A stretch of 64,000 nucleotides of DNA from Rhynchosporium graminicola (GCA_900074885.1 FJUW01000079.1:62001-126000), one strand, 5' to 3'. Shown: positions 23,927-35,772, counted from the stretch's first letter. Program-made: numbers and translations. The notes: generated by a model not told the origin, from the letters alone.

Positions 23927-24319
23927 TCACATCCAAGCCACCAATATGAGCAACACAAGAATCCAAACCCAGAGAGGGATATCTGGGACCCGGATCTCAA
24001 GTGGATCTGGTTGTAAGTGATAACCCATTTGAGTCTTCACCCTAGCAGAAGGAATTCTCGGCTGTCGTGAACCAGCTATGAGATGGTCTTCGTAGTGCTC
24101 CCGGAGTGAAGGTGCTGAAGCCGCAGCCTTCTGAGCCTGGTGATTGTATACCTTAAACTTCTGATTGCGGAGAGCCATTGCTTCATCGGTGTGCGGATTC
24201 CAGAAGTCGGCACTGGTTCGATAATGTCGTAACGCCGATCGTCTGGAGTCTAGGACATCGGAGTAACGTTCTGTGGTAGCTCGAGCGTAATTATTCATAT
24301 TAAAGACTGATGCAGACAT
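23927..24319 (-). CDS. Small tail-anchored membrane protein, function unknown
   Basis: A 130-residue single-exon frame starts at ATG 24319 (MSASVFNMNNYARATTERYSD) and ends in TGA at 23927. The body is polar and basic, with repeated Arg/His/Tyr. The last roughly 20 residues (IPLWVWILVLLILVAWM) form one hydrophobic helix followed directly by the stop. That is the layout of a tail-anchored protein with its bulk in the cytosol. I recognise no family. A TATATA element on the same strand lies just upstream, and the gene is divergent from the 607-residue gene about 740 bp away. The C-terminal helix and clean ATG favour a real gene over a chance frame. Confidence 0.6.
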   Translation of the reverse strand: MSASVFNMNNYARATTERYSDVLDSRRSALRHYRTSADFWNPHTDEAMALRNQKFKVYNHQAQKAAASAPSLREHYEDHLIAGSRQPRIPSARVKTQMGYHLQPDPLEIRVPDIPLWVWILVLLILVAWM

Positions 24320-24349
24320 GGTGAAAATTGTCGTTGACTTGACAACTTG

Positions 24350-24355
24350 TATATA
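24350..24355 (-). promoter_or_regulatory. TATA-like element before the tail-anchored gene
   Basis: On the minus strand AATTATATAC lies about 31 nt before the ATG. It is well formed, but so close that the leader would be almost absent. It may instead be fortuitous. Confidence 0.3.
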
Positions 24356-25058
24356 ATTTACCGAATAGAGCGTGAGTGAGCGATATGAGTATGAAAGAGA
24401 TCAAGACGGTGTCGGAAAATGAAAATGACGCCAGCGTCGTGAAAGAGCGATGAAATTGTTAGCAACGGAAAGATGATCGAACGAGTGTAGAGCGCAAAAA
24501 TGGGAATTTATTGTACAAGGAGATACTCTTGTAAGGGGCGGGATGAAAGACTGGATAAGTAGGCAGCGAGCGGGCTTTGTTGCTTGTACTAACAAAGATG
24601 GTCTTTGTCGACTTCGCATAACAAAATACTTGTACTATCGAGGCCAAGTAACTCATATAAAGAGGAGAAATACTCAAAATAGAACAAAGCAATATAACAA
24701 GAGATTTCATCATGACAGAACAGCACACAATGATCCCATATCAATGACTTATGGCTCCGCTTTGTAGATTGAATATTCTCTCTTGTCATCGAGCACTCCA
24801 CTCCGCACACAGACTTTCAAAGACAACTCATGGAAAATAAACCAGGACTTCTTATAACAGCATTCCGGACCAAGTACAAAAATCAGCTCCGCACCCCATC
24901 ATCCATACCCTTTTCGATATCTGCGTTGATCGCAGAGTTCTTTCAGTTCTTCCATTTCTTCCATTTCGTCCAGCACCCAGGCCTCTGCCATTTATCCCAG
25001 TTCAAGCAGATATCCACGCATTTTCGAGCTCCAACACCCTTCCGACTCGGCACTCGAA
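24356..25058. other. Divergent intergenic region
   Basis: It separates the minus-strand tail-anchored gene from the plus-strand 607-residue gene. There are pyrimidine-rich stretches (TTCTTCCATTTCTTCCATTTCG near 24945-24970) upstream of the latter. No further gene is supported. Confidence 0.4.
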
Positions 25059-26882
25059 ATGTGTCACATCTACAATTTTCCCGTATGCGGACACATCGAC
25101 ATCGACACATCTTCCTGCACAAACTCCGACCGATTGAGATTCCCGTGCAAGCCATTGTTCACAAACGTGAGACTCGTGGGCGAGTGCTCCCGCTGTCGAG
25201 AATCATTCCTCCGCACAGTGGCCAAGCGGTCCAGCGTCGTTACCCGCGAGGCAACTTGCGCAGCACTGAGTTCCTTCGAGACACCGCCAACTCTCTTCGC
25301 GTGGCCCGAAAAGTCCGCGAGGAGGCAGACGAAGCAGCCACGGAGCGGGCCACTGCGCGACGGGCATCTCGAGGGCATCCCTGAGAGCCCAACGATCGTC
25401 AAGGAGGAGAGAAATCGGAATGTTGGGTTTGAAAAACCACTTCCTCGCCTTCCTACTCCAACGGACACAGTGAGAAATTTCTCTCCAGCCGCCTTCGCTT
25501 ACCGAGCCTCAGCACAAGCTCATCCTGCTACACATCCTCGTCCCCGAGTCGTTCTGACTGCCCACCAGATAACGACTATGCCTGATTCTTTGACGACAAC
25601 GATCCTGCAGAACACGGTAAGTCTCCTTCCTCGACAAGTGATCACGACCCAACAACAAAGCCCGAGAGCACATCCTGCCAACCATTGCCCCCCTCCCGCA
25701 CCAGCCGCGAGGCTACAGCCAGGACTCGATCGCAAGGGCCATCGACTGAAAGGCAGAGACTTCTCCGCTCGACTTCGAGATGTCTACAAAGCGACGGAGG
25801 AGTTCCACCCACCCGCCGGGGTACCTCCTTCTGTCTCATCGAAAACACAATGCCCCTACCCTGCCTGGACAACTCTGCCTTCTCAAATCGAAGAGCGGAC
25901 TAGAGAAGCAGGCCAGGTCTGGAGAAAGACACAAACCGAGTGGGACCAAAGGGAGCCAAGACACACCCCGAGCAAGGAGCTCTTCCTCACCACACCAGCA
26001 GAGGAGGAGATTTCAATCCATCTGGATCAAGGTGAGTTCCCATCCTGCCTCCAGCCCGCAAACCACTCACAGGCCCACGATCTTTCGCGACTCTCGGCGA
26101 ACTTCAACCTGTACACGGAGACAGGAGGAGAATCGTCGATCGAGCGCGAGACTCGCGATCCTGTGACCACCGCATCACGCACCTACACCACCTACTCGGG
26201 AGTTCCAGCCGTGCAGGAAAGCGCCTCGGAAATCCCGCTTCGATCTTACGCAGCTCACGCAGCGCGCAAGGCCGAAGCGGTTGAGTTCGAGACCCGTAGA
26301 GCCACCGCTACTCCCACACCCACCACTTACATCGCCTACAACCCGATCTTCACGATGAAAGACATCTCGCAATTCTCGGCTCGCATGCCGATCGAGTTCG
26401 AGACCGTCGCATCAAGCAGAGACAGAGCTCTGGACAGCGAGAAAAGCCTCTCTGAGCTCTCGGCGATCTTCAACATGACCTCTGGTCAAGAACGTAAGTC
26501 GATCGAGCTCGTCAATGCAAACTCACACAGAGATCCGTACTCTGCATACGATCCCACCGCAGCACTCAATCAGGTAAAGAATCTCTCAGAGCTCTCTGCG
26601 GTCTTCGATTTGGAGGCGCAGATCGAGCTCGAGTCGCACTCACGCCTGACGACACCAATACCAACACAGCACAACAGGCTACCAGCGCAAGTAAGTACTG
26701 TTGGAGAATACGAATGCTACAATCCCCAGACAGTCACGCTCACTGCAGAGCCGTCATCTGAGCTTCCAGAGACCCCCATCAAGGCAAGCAAGCTCTCGTA
26801 CAAGCTCCAGAACCTCAAGCGCCACTCGGCGATGAAGCTCGACGGCAACGGTCTGGAAGGAGTCTTCCAGACCTGGGCCTGA
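25059..26882 (+). CDS. Uncharacterised 607-residue repeat protein with Cys/His-rich N-terminus
   Basis: A long frame starts at ATG 25059 and ends in TGA. The first 50 residues are Cys/His-rich (Cys2, Cys10, His12, Cys20, Cys30, Cys43, Cys46), a spacing seen at the N-terminus of many unnamed fungal proteins and possibly a small metal-binding knot. Residues about 85-330 are basic, Pro/Gln/Thr-rich and probably disordered. From about 341 a motif recurs four times: LSRLSANFNL (342-351), ISQFSARM (436-443), LSELSAIFNM (464-473) and LSELSAVFDL (509-518). The last three follow a Tyr-x-Ala-Tyr-like segment, giving a unit of about 45-90 residues. I do not recognise the protein. Small in-frame introns are possible (GTAAGT near 25616, GTGAGT near 26032), and other frames are open in the middle, so the central part is uncertain. 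It converges on dapB. Confidence 0.65.
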   Translation: MCHIYNFPVCGHIDIDTSSCTNSDRLRFPCKPLFTNVRLVGECSRCRESFLRTVAKRSSVVTREATCAALSSFETPPTLFAWPEKSARRQTKQPRSGPLRDGHLEGIPESPTIVKEERNRNVGFEKPLPRLPTPTDTVRNFSPAAFAYRASAQAHPATHPRPRVVLTAHQITTMPDSLTTTILQNTVSLLPRQVITTQQQSPRAHPANHCPPPAPAARLQPGLDRKGHRLKGRDFSARLRDVYKATEEFHPPAGVPPSVSSKTQCPYPAWTTLPSQIEERTREAGQVWRKTQTEWDQREPRHTPSKELFLTTPAEEEISIHLDQGEFPSCLQPANHSQAHDLSRLSANFNLYTETGGESSIERETRDPVTTASRTYTTYSGVPAVQESASEIPLRSYAAHAARKAEAVEFETRRATATPTPTTYIAYNPIFTMKDISQFSARMPIEFETVASSRDRALDSEKSLSELSAIFNMTSGQERKSIELVNANSHRDPYSAYDPTAALNQVKNLSELSAVFDLEAQIELESHSRLTTPIPTQHNRLPAQVSTVGEYECYNPQTVTLTAEPSSELPETPIKASKLSYKLQNLKRHSAMKLDGNGLEGVFQTWA

Positions 26883-27452
26883 AGCCCGACAGAGGCTGAC
26901 ACGATAGACCGAAGAGAAGACGAGAAGAGAAGGAGAACGAAACACACGCGAAAGAGCGGAAGTCTAATTTTTCGTACAGTCCTATTTTCGCTGCTGTTTT
27001 ACTTTTTTTGGCTGGAGTGTTGGCAAATTGTAGAATGTATTGATTTAGAAATGTAGAACTGGAATTCATGTCAAAAAAACAACCGAGAATATTCCGGTGA
27101 TGAACCGTGATAGTGGAAAGATGATAGTGAAATGGTCAATAGACTTTATATACGAGGGGACTCATTCAAACATGTAAGGTCAACCTAGTCTTTTGCATGT
27201 CTCAAGACTTCAGGTTCTGCTTCTGATTTCTTACCTGATCATGAAAATATCTCATGCACTTGCAACCTTTTGAAGGTGGGAAGCTGAGGAAGGGGCGATT
27301 GCCGATCTATTGACACACCTACCTAATGTTATGGCTCTCGAAGAAGAGGGTTCCGCGATATCGTCAACTAACCAATTGAAAGTCAATACATTTGATGCTC
27401 AAACCGTGATACCAAGACTCCCAACTCCATAATGTAACATGCTTGAAACTCA
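26883..27452. other. Convergent 3' flanks
   Basis: 570 bp lie between the stops of two converging genes. It is AT-rich with T runs (CTATTTTCGCTGCTGTTTTAC area near 26985), as expected of 3'UTRs. No gene is seen. Confidence 0.4.
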
Positions 27453-30259
27453 TCACTCCTTTTCAGCAGCTGCTGCGATTTGTAATGGTACTGCATCGCT
27501 CGTTCGCAACCACTCGCCGTTAAAGGCATTAATTAGCCAGTTGCTAAGTTCTGAGGACTGTCAGCACGCTAGCCTTCGAGGTCCCAGTTGCTCAACTTAC
27601 TATCATAAACAATCCTATTGGCATTGTGGAAGTAAATCCCATGATCACTATCAGGGAAGACGTGAACATCATAATTCTCAACACCAGCAACATCCAGTTT
27701 ATCTAAAAGTGTGAGGGTATTTTGCATGTGGACATTGTCATCCGCAATACCATGCATTACCAAGAACCTGACGTTCTGATGCAAGGCGGTCATGTTACTG
27801 ATAGTCGCATTATCGTACCCACCTGGGTTATTTTGCGGCGTATGCATGTACCTTTCAGTATATATCGAGTCGTAAAACCTCCAATCGGTCACAGGCGCAA
27901 CGGCCATTCCATACGAGAATGTCTGTCCGGCATCTTGCTCGAGAGTCTTCAATGTCATGAACCCACCAAACGACCAACCCCAGATGGCCATCCGTGAAGC
28001 ATCAACATACTTCTTCTTCGCCCATATTTTGGCAGTTTCGATCTGATCGTGAGCTTCGTAGTAGCCTAGATTGCCCCGAACAATGGTGCGGGCTTTTCGT
28101 CCAATATATCCGGTTCCGCGTCCATCAACAGTAACAACAATGTAGCCAAGATTGGCAGCTACATAGGACTGGAAGCTAACACTGAAGCGTTTCGTTACCG
28201 TTTGAGATCCAGGTCCTCCGTAGAGATAAAAGAGCACGGGGTACTTTTTCTTCTCGTTGAAGTGAGGCGGTCTTCGTTCCACGACTTGAAGCTCGAAGCC
28301 ATCAATGTTTACTGTTGAAAAAATCTTGTGAGGTAGCTCGTACTTCTTGGCAAGATCAGCTAGTTCCACATTCTCTTCAATAACTTGCATGTAATGATCA
28401 GAGCTGCTAGGTGTGCTGATGACTCGTTGCCATGGGATATCTGGTCCGTCATAGTCCAGCAAAGCCAAAGATGCACCGCTCGAGAACGAGACACCATAGT
28501 GACCCTCCTTTGAAGTATCTGTGAGTGGCTTCAAATCTGTGCCATTGAGGAAAACGCTATAGACATGGCGTTGAATGGGTGACTCTTTCGTCGCAACAAA
28601 ATAGACCAAGTTCTTCTTCAGGTCGACAGCTGATGGTGCATCCACGACTTCCCAGTTTCCGGTCGTAAGCAAAACAGGGTTCGGATTATCCAAAGGGGTA
28701 AAGTACCCAAGATGGTCATAGTTCTCATGAATGACGGTATCGATGTAACCATCTAACGGGCGGCCATTCTCAGGGTCCGCAGGAACATACTTAGTTTTCT
28801 GAGATACCTCAAACCACCCTCCATCAAGCTTCTGGACATCTTCAGTGCGCACAGTCTTCCCAGTCCGCGTGGCGACGTCAACGAGCACGACCCGAAGGAT
28901 ATCACTCTCTCTGTTGGTTTCTCTGATCAATACTTTGCCAGTTGACCCAGCCCAGACTACTTCAGTAATAAGGAGATTGTCAGGCGCAAACGATCCAGCA
29001 ATCTTGACATCGAAGACGTCGCCTTTAGCAATGTCATAGAATTGAAGGTCAACAGTCGGGTTTGGAGCACCCGCTTTAGGATATTTGATCTCGCGCACTT
29101 CTGGATAGTTCTCCTCCCCTGGTGCCGGCTGGACTCCGCTGGGTCGAGAGACGAAATACTGGACAGGGTATTCCGGGACTTCTGTCTCATTCGTACGTAG
29201 AAAAGCAACATATTTCCCGTCTTCAGCCCACCAAGTCGCACTACTTCCTGCGAAGACTTCCTCCTCGTATACCCAATCGGGAACACCATAGAACAAATTC
29301 ACACCACCATCCTTAGTTATTTGAACCACCTTCGTAGCAGACAATTTTCGTAGGAAAAGGTTGTTGTCTCTTGTGAATACCACAGCATCGCTCTGGGGAC
29401 TCCAGCTCGCCAACTGTATTCTACCCTTCGGGTTCGCGGGGTCTAGAGCCTCTGCAGACTGGGTTTCCACGTCAAAGATCCAGTACTTCGCATAAGATGA
29501 GTGTCTCCAATTTGATTTAGACTCCGTCGCAATGAGGACCTTCTTCAAATCCTTGCTGGGAAAGACACCATCAGGAACATGCGATTGGCCTCCAACAGAG
29601 AAACGCCCATTCTTCATCAACGTCTTTGTTTCCAGGGCACTTGCCTCCGCGCTGGCTCCTCTAATATCCTCCACGACCAAGTAATCTTTTCCAGCATTAT
29701 TTTGTTCGAGTAGCAATCCGTCTTCCCCATTTGCCCCATTTATCCAGCGCATGCCTTTTTTCTTGGCTCGCCATGTTCCACCCATGACCTGATCCAGAGT
29801 GACCTTCTTCCCAGTGCCTGTTGTCGAGGTCGCTGAAGGATCGTGAGGTTTTGAGGAGACATGTCGATAAGATTGATTTCCTAAGAACAAGACCAGAGCC
29901 AGCAGCCATACACCAATAAACAATCCGCCAACTATCCATAATAATCGCCTGAACTTTGTGTCCACCGTCCTTCCAGTCGCGGCATTGTTCAGGAAAGGCC
30001 CAGTCTCGAGGTCATAATCATCCTTCTCTTCCTCATCGTGCGAGCTTATCGCGTGTTCGTTGTCCACATATCCTCGAGACTCGCTGGTCGGAGGAGGAAA
30101 TTTAGGAGTGACCATCGTCTTCTTCTCGTCTTCTGCCTCCACACGGTGACCGAGGCGCTCGAACACCAAGCTCGTTGTCGATGCAGTAGATACTGAATCT
30201 TCCGACTTGCGGCTGAGTTCCAGGGACATCAGATCTGTGTCGTCGTTGCGTCTAGCCAT
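27453..30259 (-). CDS. dapB: Dipeptidyl aminopeptidase B, vacuolar type II membrane serine peptidase
   Basis: Peptidase family S9B, the fungal relative of yeast Dap2/Ste13, which removes X-Pro/X-Ala dipeptides in the vacuole or late Golgi. Exon 1 is 27601-30259 and exon 2 is 27453-27550, giving 918 residues, the usual length for this family. The intron (GTAAGT donor, GTGCTGAC branch, CCTCAG acceptor) was chosen because only this splice restores the conserved ending [16 protein letters not shown]; without it the frame stops early. The start is ATG 30259 (MARRNDDTD). An acidic cytosolic N-terminus of about 105 residues precedes one transmembrane anchor at about 107-127 ([20 protein letters not shown]), then a beta-propeller and a C-terminal alpha/beta hydrolase domain. 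The catalytic triad is Ser763 (GWSFGG), Asp841 (ADDNVH) and His873 (DSDHG). The Glu-Glu pair (VYEEEVF) expected to bind the substrate N-terminus is present. Confidence 0.95.
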
Positions 30260-33102
30260 GATCACTGTCAAAGGGTTTCAAGCTCCTGTTCGAGAGGTCA
30301 AGGCGAATCCAGCAGGCGAGTCTAACAGCAGAGACATATGCAGTCGTTCAGGTTTGATTGTTATTCATCACACACGTAGGCGTGAGATCAGCAAGGACAA
30401 TACCGAAAACAATGGATTTATTCAGTGCCCCATGGGGAATTTACAGCCAAGGTGTCGTCTTTGTCCAAGGTCTTGGCAAGGTTATCTCGAAGTCTAAATC
30501 TATCCCAGCGGAGCCGGATCGGTCGCTTCCACGCTCCAACATCAACACCAACAATTCAGGTCTATATCAGTAATCTGGCATAGGCAAAGGACCTCATCGG
30601 TGGCAGGAGCACGTTGAACTATCGTGAGATGAATTGCTGATGTCCACGTACAAAGTAGGTCAGGGAAGGGGGTGGAAAGCACATTGTGAGGTGGTGCGAA
30701 ATGGCTGAAGTAGGTATGCAGAGCGAGGAAGATAAGAACGGCAGACAGGGGAAGGGAAGTCCAAGTCCAGCGGTATATAACCAATGAAACTGTTAGATTG
30801 AGTCCATGGCCTCTTTTGAAATCATCAGCATGAACGACTGTTCGCTCTTTCCAGGCGCTGAGACCGGTAGGTTGAACGACAAATTGACAAACATTCAGGA
30901 GCTGCATTGCCTTGTTCTTCATCAATATCATTTCCGACTCTTTCGGTTGCGTTGCAAGCAACCAGCAAGCTTATGGTATACACACAGTGGTCACTAGTAA
31001 CGTTTATCTAAAGCACGTTAAAGCTTCTTGAGGAACTCAATGGCTACCACGATGGTCCATATCCACGCCCTACTTTAATCAATTAATGTATGGTCATCTC
31101 TTCTCACAATCCAGTTTGTCCCCTTACATCGTTTGGATACACCTCGAATGTGTCATCCACTTTCACCGGGGACATTCCAGCTGATGCAACCATATAACTT
31201 CAACAAGGGGGTGAAAAGATATCACGTGACGCGACAGCACAAGGACTATCAAGTGGCTGAGAAACGTCTCATCCAGCCTGATTTGGATATTCACTATCAG
31301 GTGGAATAGCTCTTTAGCACGAAGTAAGTTTTTGAACACATAAAAACAGCCTAATCTTATGATACTTTTTGAATCCTCTAACAATGAGTGACAGTTCGGA
31401 TAACTTTTTTCACCAAACTTAGCTTTGTCTTTATGAGGTAATGAGGGGTGCTAGGACTGTTGCCAAATATAGATATATTCCAGAACGTGGTCATGATCTG
31501 CTTGATAGCGTGAAGTCAACAAATAGTCGCTCTTTATCAGATCAGATCATATCAAGTAGATGGTTAGCTTACAAGAGTCGGACGAACGGAATCTGGTACG
31601 TCGCTAATGAAATCTGGGTTTCTTGGTCCGGGCAAGTGCATAAGGAAGGGAGCTCGCTCGTCGGCTCAGCGTCATCAGACCGATTCCGTACTCCCCTCGA
31701 GCCTCGTACCGAAAGATGCCATGATATGTCCGTGTTGGCTACGAACGAAACATACAGTAACATTTTATTTGTATCTACGTGATGACAATTCCGTTTCAAT
31801 CTATTGATCAGACAGACCAGATATTTCAACTCCCAAGCTCCATCCCTATCGGCAGTTTCTTCTCGTTATCAGTCCGTCCTCTCCTTGAGTCCCTTGGACT
31901 ATAGAGTTCCAGGTCGAACAATTACGACCTGATCTCGACTACAACGCGGAGGCCTGCTGATACTGATACAAGCATCAACTTGCGAGCGAGTCCGAAATCC
32001 CAAGGGTCTCGCTCTCAAGTCATTTCAGCCTCAAGCTTTCCGGATGTCCTAGCCTGGAGCCTACTTCTTCCACTGCACTCACTCCACCTCGCTTCAGCCC
32101 AGCCCATCCCATCCCCTCTGACCTACCTACCTCAGGTATCCTCTCTCCCCCTTTCTTCCTACTTTCCTTCCTTCCATCCATCTACTACTCTACTCTACGT
32201 GGCTCCACAGCATCTGCACCTCTACCTACGCAGCTCCTCGTCTATCATATCATCCGCTGTCAAAGTCCAACGGCGAAACGAAACAGCTGCAGCGCTTCTC
32301 GCCTCCGGTAAAAAGCTGCGCTACAGCCAAACATCCTCTTGTCCGGACGGCTTGGCTTCTTCGCTGTTAGAGACCTGTGGAGTAATTCAAGCTTTGGGCT
32401 CGCTGCTGCCGTCTCCTCTACAACAGTGCGACATTATAATATTAGGCGCTTTCACGCGTGCTGAAATTGTCTTTCCCTCGGCTCAACTTCTACGTCCATA
32501 TCTATCCATATTTGGTCAGATTTTGAGGTCAGCACCTGTCTTCTTACCTGCCTGCGTCCTGCACAGTGCTAGTCACATTCTGAAAAATAGTATCACAGAA
32601 CATCACGGAGTGTCTCGGAGGACCTTGAGGAATATCTCCTATTGGCGACTCACAGAGGTATGCATGCTTTTTGTGTTCACCTGGTATACAAACATCCCAC
32701 AAGTCTCGAACTCGGTGCTGCGGACATTGATATCAACTCGGCATTCCACGTAGCTAGTGTGTGGGTATGGATGCTGGCTGATTTGCATGGGCCTTCTGGC
32801 CGGATCGAGAGTTCAGTCCACAGATGGGGTTGTGTAACATGCGGGGCAAACCCCCACCAACCTGTACCTCTTGTACCCCAGATATGTTCAGTTCCCATGG
32901 GCTACTAGATAGATACTTCTCTACTCCTCCACCTCTCTTCTCCTCTTCTATTTCAAAAAGTATACTTCTGCTACTTGTGGGATGCCATCCTATTATCTTC
33001 ACGATTGTCACTATTTCTACCGCACAGCTCTACGCGGTCTGAATATCAATACCTCCATCTCGCCTTTGTACGCATAAAACGTAAATCATAACGCTAACTA
33101 AA
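30260..33102. promoter_or_regulatory. Divergent promoter region between dapB and the carnitine acetyltransferase gene
   Basis: 2.8 kb separates two divergently transcribed genes. The right half (31980-33100) is strongly pyrimidine-rich on the plus strand, with CCTACCTACCT and CTTCCTTCC runs, as expected for a leader or promoter of the acetyltransferase gene. A TCACGTGAC palindrome lies near 31221. Open frames here either lack an ATG or show no family resemblance, so I report no gene. Confidence 0.45.
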
Positions 33103-35772
33103 ATGCCTTCTGCTCAGGGAACCCTTCGAAGATTCACGATGTCGAAATCCTTGAATGAGTCTTTAGCCCAGCCTGGTGATCCACAATTAGCCAAGGATTC
33201 AGGCCGATCCCACGATGGTGCAAAGAAAGCGGCCGACGAGTTTACCAAGGACCAGAAGAATCCTCTGGCAAGTGATCAGCCACGACTTAAGGCTGGTATT
33301 ACTTTTGCAGCCCAGGAAAAGCTGCCCAAGCTCCCCATACCAGACTTGGAAAGCAGTACATCGAAATATTTGGCCGCACTTAAGCCACTACAAAGCCCAA
33401 GGGATCATGCCGAAACCCAGCAAGCAGTAGAGGAGTTCCTCAAGGCCGAGGGACCAGAGCTACAGGAGAGACTGAAGAAGTATGCTACCGGCAAGACGAG
33501 CTATATCGAGCAGTTCTGTAAGTCATTCCGAAATCTGTTTGTGGATTATGCTCATACATAGAAGGGTATGATTCGTATCTAAATTTCGACAATCCTGTCG
33601 TCTTGAACCTGAATCCTTTCTTCCTGCTCGAGGACGATCCAACACCGGCAAGAAATAACCAGGTAACCCGTGCCGCTTCCCTCGTGGTCTCGGCTTTGTC
33701 ATTCGTACGTGCCGTACGGAAGGAGGAGCTACCACCTGATACGATCAGAGGTCAACCTCTCTGTATGTATCAATACTCGAAATTGTTTGGAACCGCTCGA
33801 GTACCCACAGAAAATGGTTGCCACATCGGGCAAGATCCTGATGCCAAGCACGTTGTTGTACTCTGTCACGGGCAGTTTTACTGGTTCGATGTCCTAGACG
33901 ACAATTCGGACCTGATCATGACTGAAAAGGACGTCTCGATCAATCTTCAGACGATCGTAGACGACGCTCAACAAACGCCTATCCAGGAGGCTGCTAAGGG
34001 TGCTTTGGGTGTGCTCAGTACCGAGAATCGAAAAGTCTGGTCTGGTTTAAGAGAGGTAATGACCAGAGAAGAGGGTTCGAACAATGCAGACTGTCTTGGA
34101 ATAGTGGACTCGGCCCTGTTCATTCTCTGCTTGGACTACACCGAACCGACATCTGGAGCCGAGCTTTGCGGTAACATGTTGTGTGGAACTAGTCAAGTTG
34201 AAAAGGGCGTGCAAATCGGCACTTGCACAAACCGATGGTACGATAAACTGCAAATCATCGTTTGCCAGAATGGAAGTGCGGGGATCAACTTCGAACACAC
34301 TGGTGTTGATGGACATACAGTTCTTCGTTTCGCAAGTGATCTATACACAGACACAATTCTACGATTTGCTCGTACTATTAATGGCCAGGCTCCAAGTCTC
34401 TGGGCATCAACGAGTCCCGATCCTTCAAAACGTGACCCGGATAGCTTTGGTGATGTCAGTACAACCCCCCACAAGCTTGAGTGGGATATGATTCCTGAGC
34501 TCAGCATTGCTCTTCGATTTGCCGAAACTCGTCTTGCGGACTTGATTCAACAAAACGAATTTGCAACGCTTGACTTCGCTGCATATGGCAAGAATTTCAT
34601 TACCGGGATGGGATTCTCGCCCGATGCCTTTGTTCAGATGGCTTTCCAAGCTGCATACTTTGGCTTATACGGGCGGGTAGAATGCACTTACGAACCAGCC
34701 ATGACCAAGGTTTACCTCCATGGTCGTACTGAAGCAGTCCGTTCTGTCACTCCGGAATCTGTGGATTTTGTACAAAGCTTCTGGGCGGAGAACCCTGCAC
34801 AGCAGAAGGTAGACAAATTAAGGAAAGCATGCCAACAGCATACAGCGAATACCCGAGTTTGTGCACAGGCCCAAGGCTGCGATCGACATCTGTATGCTCT
34901 GTTTAGCGTGTGGCAGAAGGCACTCGATGGAGATGGAGCAGAGGCCGCGAGTAGTAATGGATACTCGAGTCCTATCGAGGGGAGTTCGGGGCGAGACCCA
35001 ACATCAGAGTGTGGGAGTCCAGGTCGGAGCTCATTAATGTCTGTTGATGGAGACGAATCTTCTGTCCAATCCAGTGCCAATCGAGCTCGTGGCAATTCCT
35101 CTCCAACTCGAGGTCAGCACCATAGCATGCCTCTCCTCTTCTCCGACAGTGGCTGGGACAAATTGAACAACACCATCATCTCAACTTCCAACTGTGGTAA
35201 CCCTTCCCTTCGCCACTTCGGTTTTGGACCAACATCTGGGGATGGTTTTGGGATTGGATATATCATCAAGGACGAAGGCATCAGCATTTGCGCTAGCAGC
35301 AAGCATAGACAAACAAAGCGATTCGTCGATGCACTCGAGAGTTACTTGATGGAAATCAGACGAGTTCTGCGCATGACCCAACGTCGTGGCACGAGTCCCA
35401 AAGCCAGTCGAGCCCGTGAGGCCAGTGCTACTCGACCTAAGACAGGAAGCAGACTGAAGTCCCGAGGCAGAGTGATCAGAGCCAACCAGCCTGGCATGAA
35501 GACTCCTGGTACGATGACGCCTGCAGATGAGAGTACAGCTGGAAGTGATGATGAGGGGTTAGGAGGATGTAAGTTGTCTCTCTGTTGCAGATTGATGATT
35601 TGAGATGATGCTAATGAAATGTGTAGATGGCTTCTTCGATGCTGGTATGCTGCTACAGGCTTTGAAGGCCAGAGGCGAGGGCTTGGATGACGGACCTAAG
35701 CCATCCGAGCGCGCGACGGTCAACGCGAGGAGGAGAGAGATTGGAAAGAAGCTTAGGTTGAGTGAGTATTGA
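33103..35772 (+). CDS. Carnitine O-acetyltransferase, FacC/Yat2-like
   Basis: Choline/carnitine O-acyltransferase that moves acetyl groups between CoA and carnitine for acetyl-unit transport during growth on acetate, ethanol or fatty acids. Exons are 33103-33517, 33565-35568 and 35627-35772, giving 854 residues. Introns of 47 and 58 bp both have GTAAGT, and the second has a GCTAAT branch site. The first splice restores the family motif YIEQF-WYDSYL. The N-terminal domain carries KLPKLPIPDLESS near residue 72. The catalytic His383 lies in NFEHTGVDGH, and STSNCG and the R-T-E-A-V-R segment are present. A Ser/Gly/Asp-rich insertion of about 64 residues (593-656) splits the second half, and the C-terminal tail is basic and disordered. 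There is no peroxisomal PTS1 (ends LRLSEY) and no clear mitochondrial presequence, so a cytosolic enzyme is most likely. Aspergillus FacC has that location. Confidence 0.93.

Noticed and set aside
24830..25384. 184-codon plus-strand frame overlapping the start of the 607-residue gene
   Set aside because: The overlapping frame from 25059 has the Cys/His-rich N-terminus typical of unnamed fungal proteins and runs far longer. Kept only as a note under findings.
30542..30961. 139-codon minus-strand frame upstream of dapB
   Set aside because: Non-ATG start and an unpatterned sequence; more likely dapB promoter or leader.
31441..31782. 113-codon ATG frame in the dapB/acetyltransferase gap
   Set aside because: No recognisable feature; chance frame likely.
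31980..32753. 257-codon plus-strand frame upstream of the carnitine acetyltransferase gene
   Set aside because: It begins with TTG, has no early ATG, and its Ser/Pro/Leu content comes from pyrimidine-rich leader DNA. No family resemblance.
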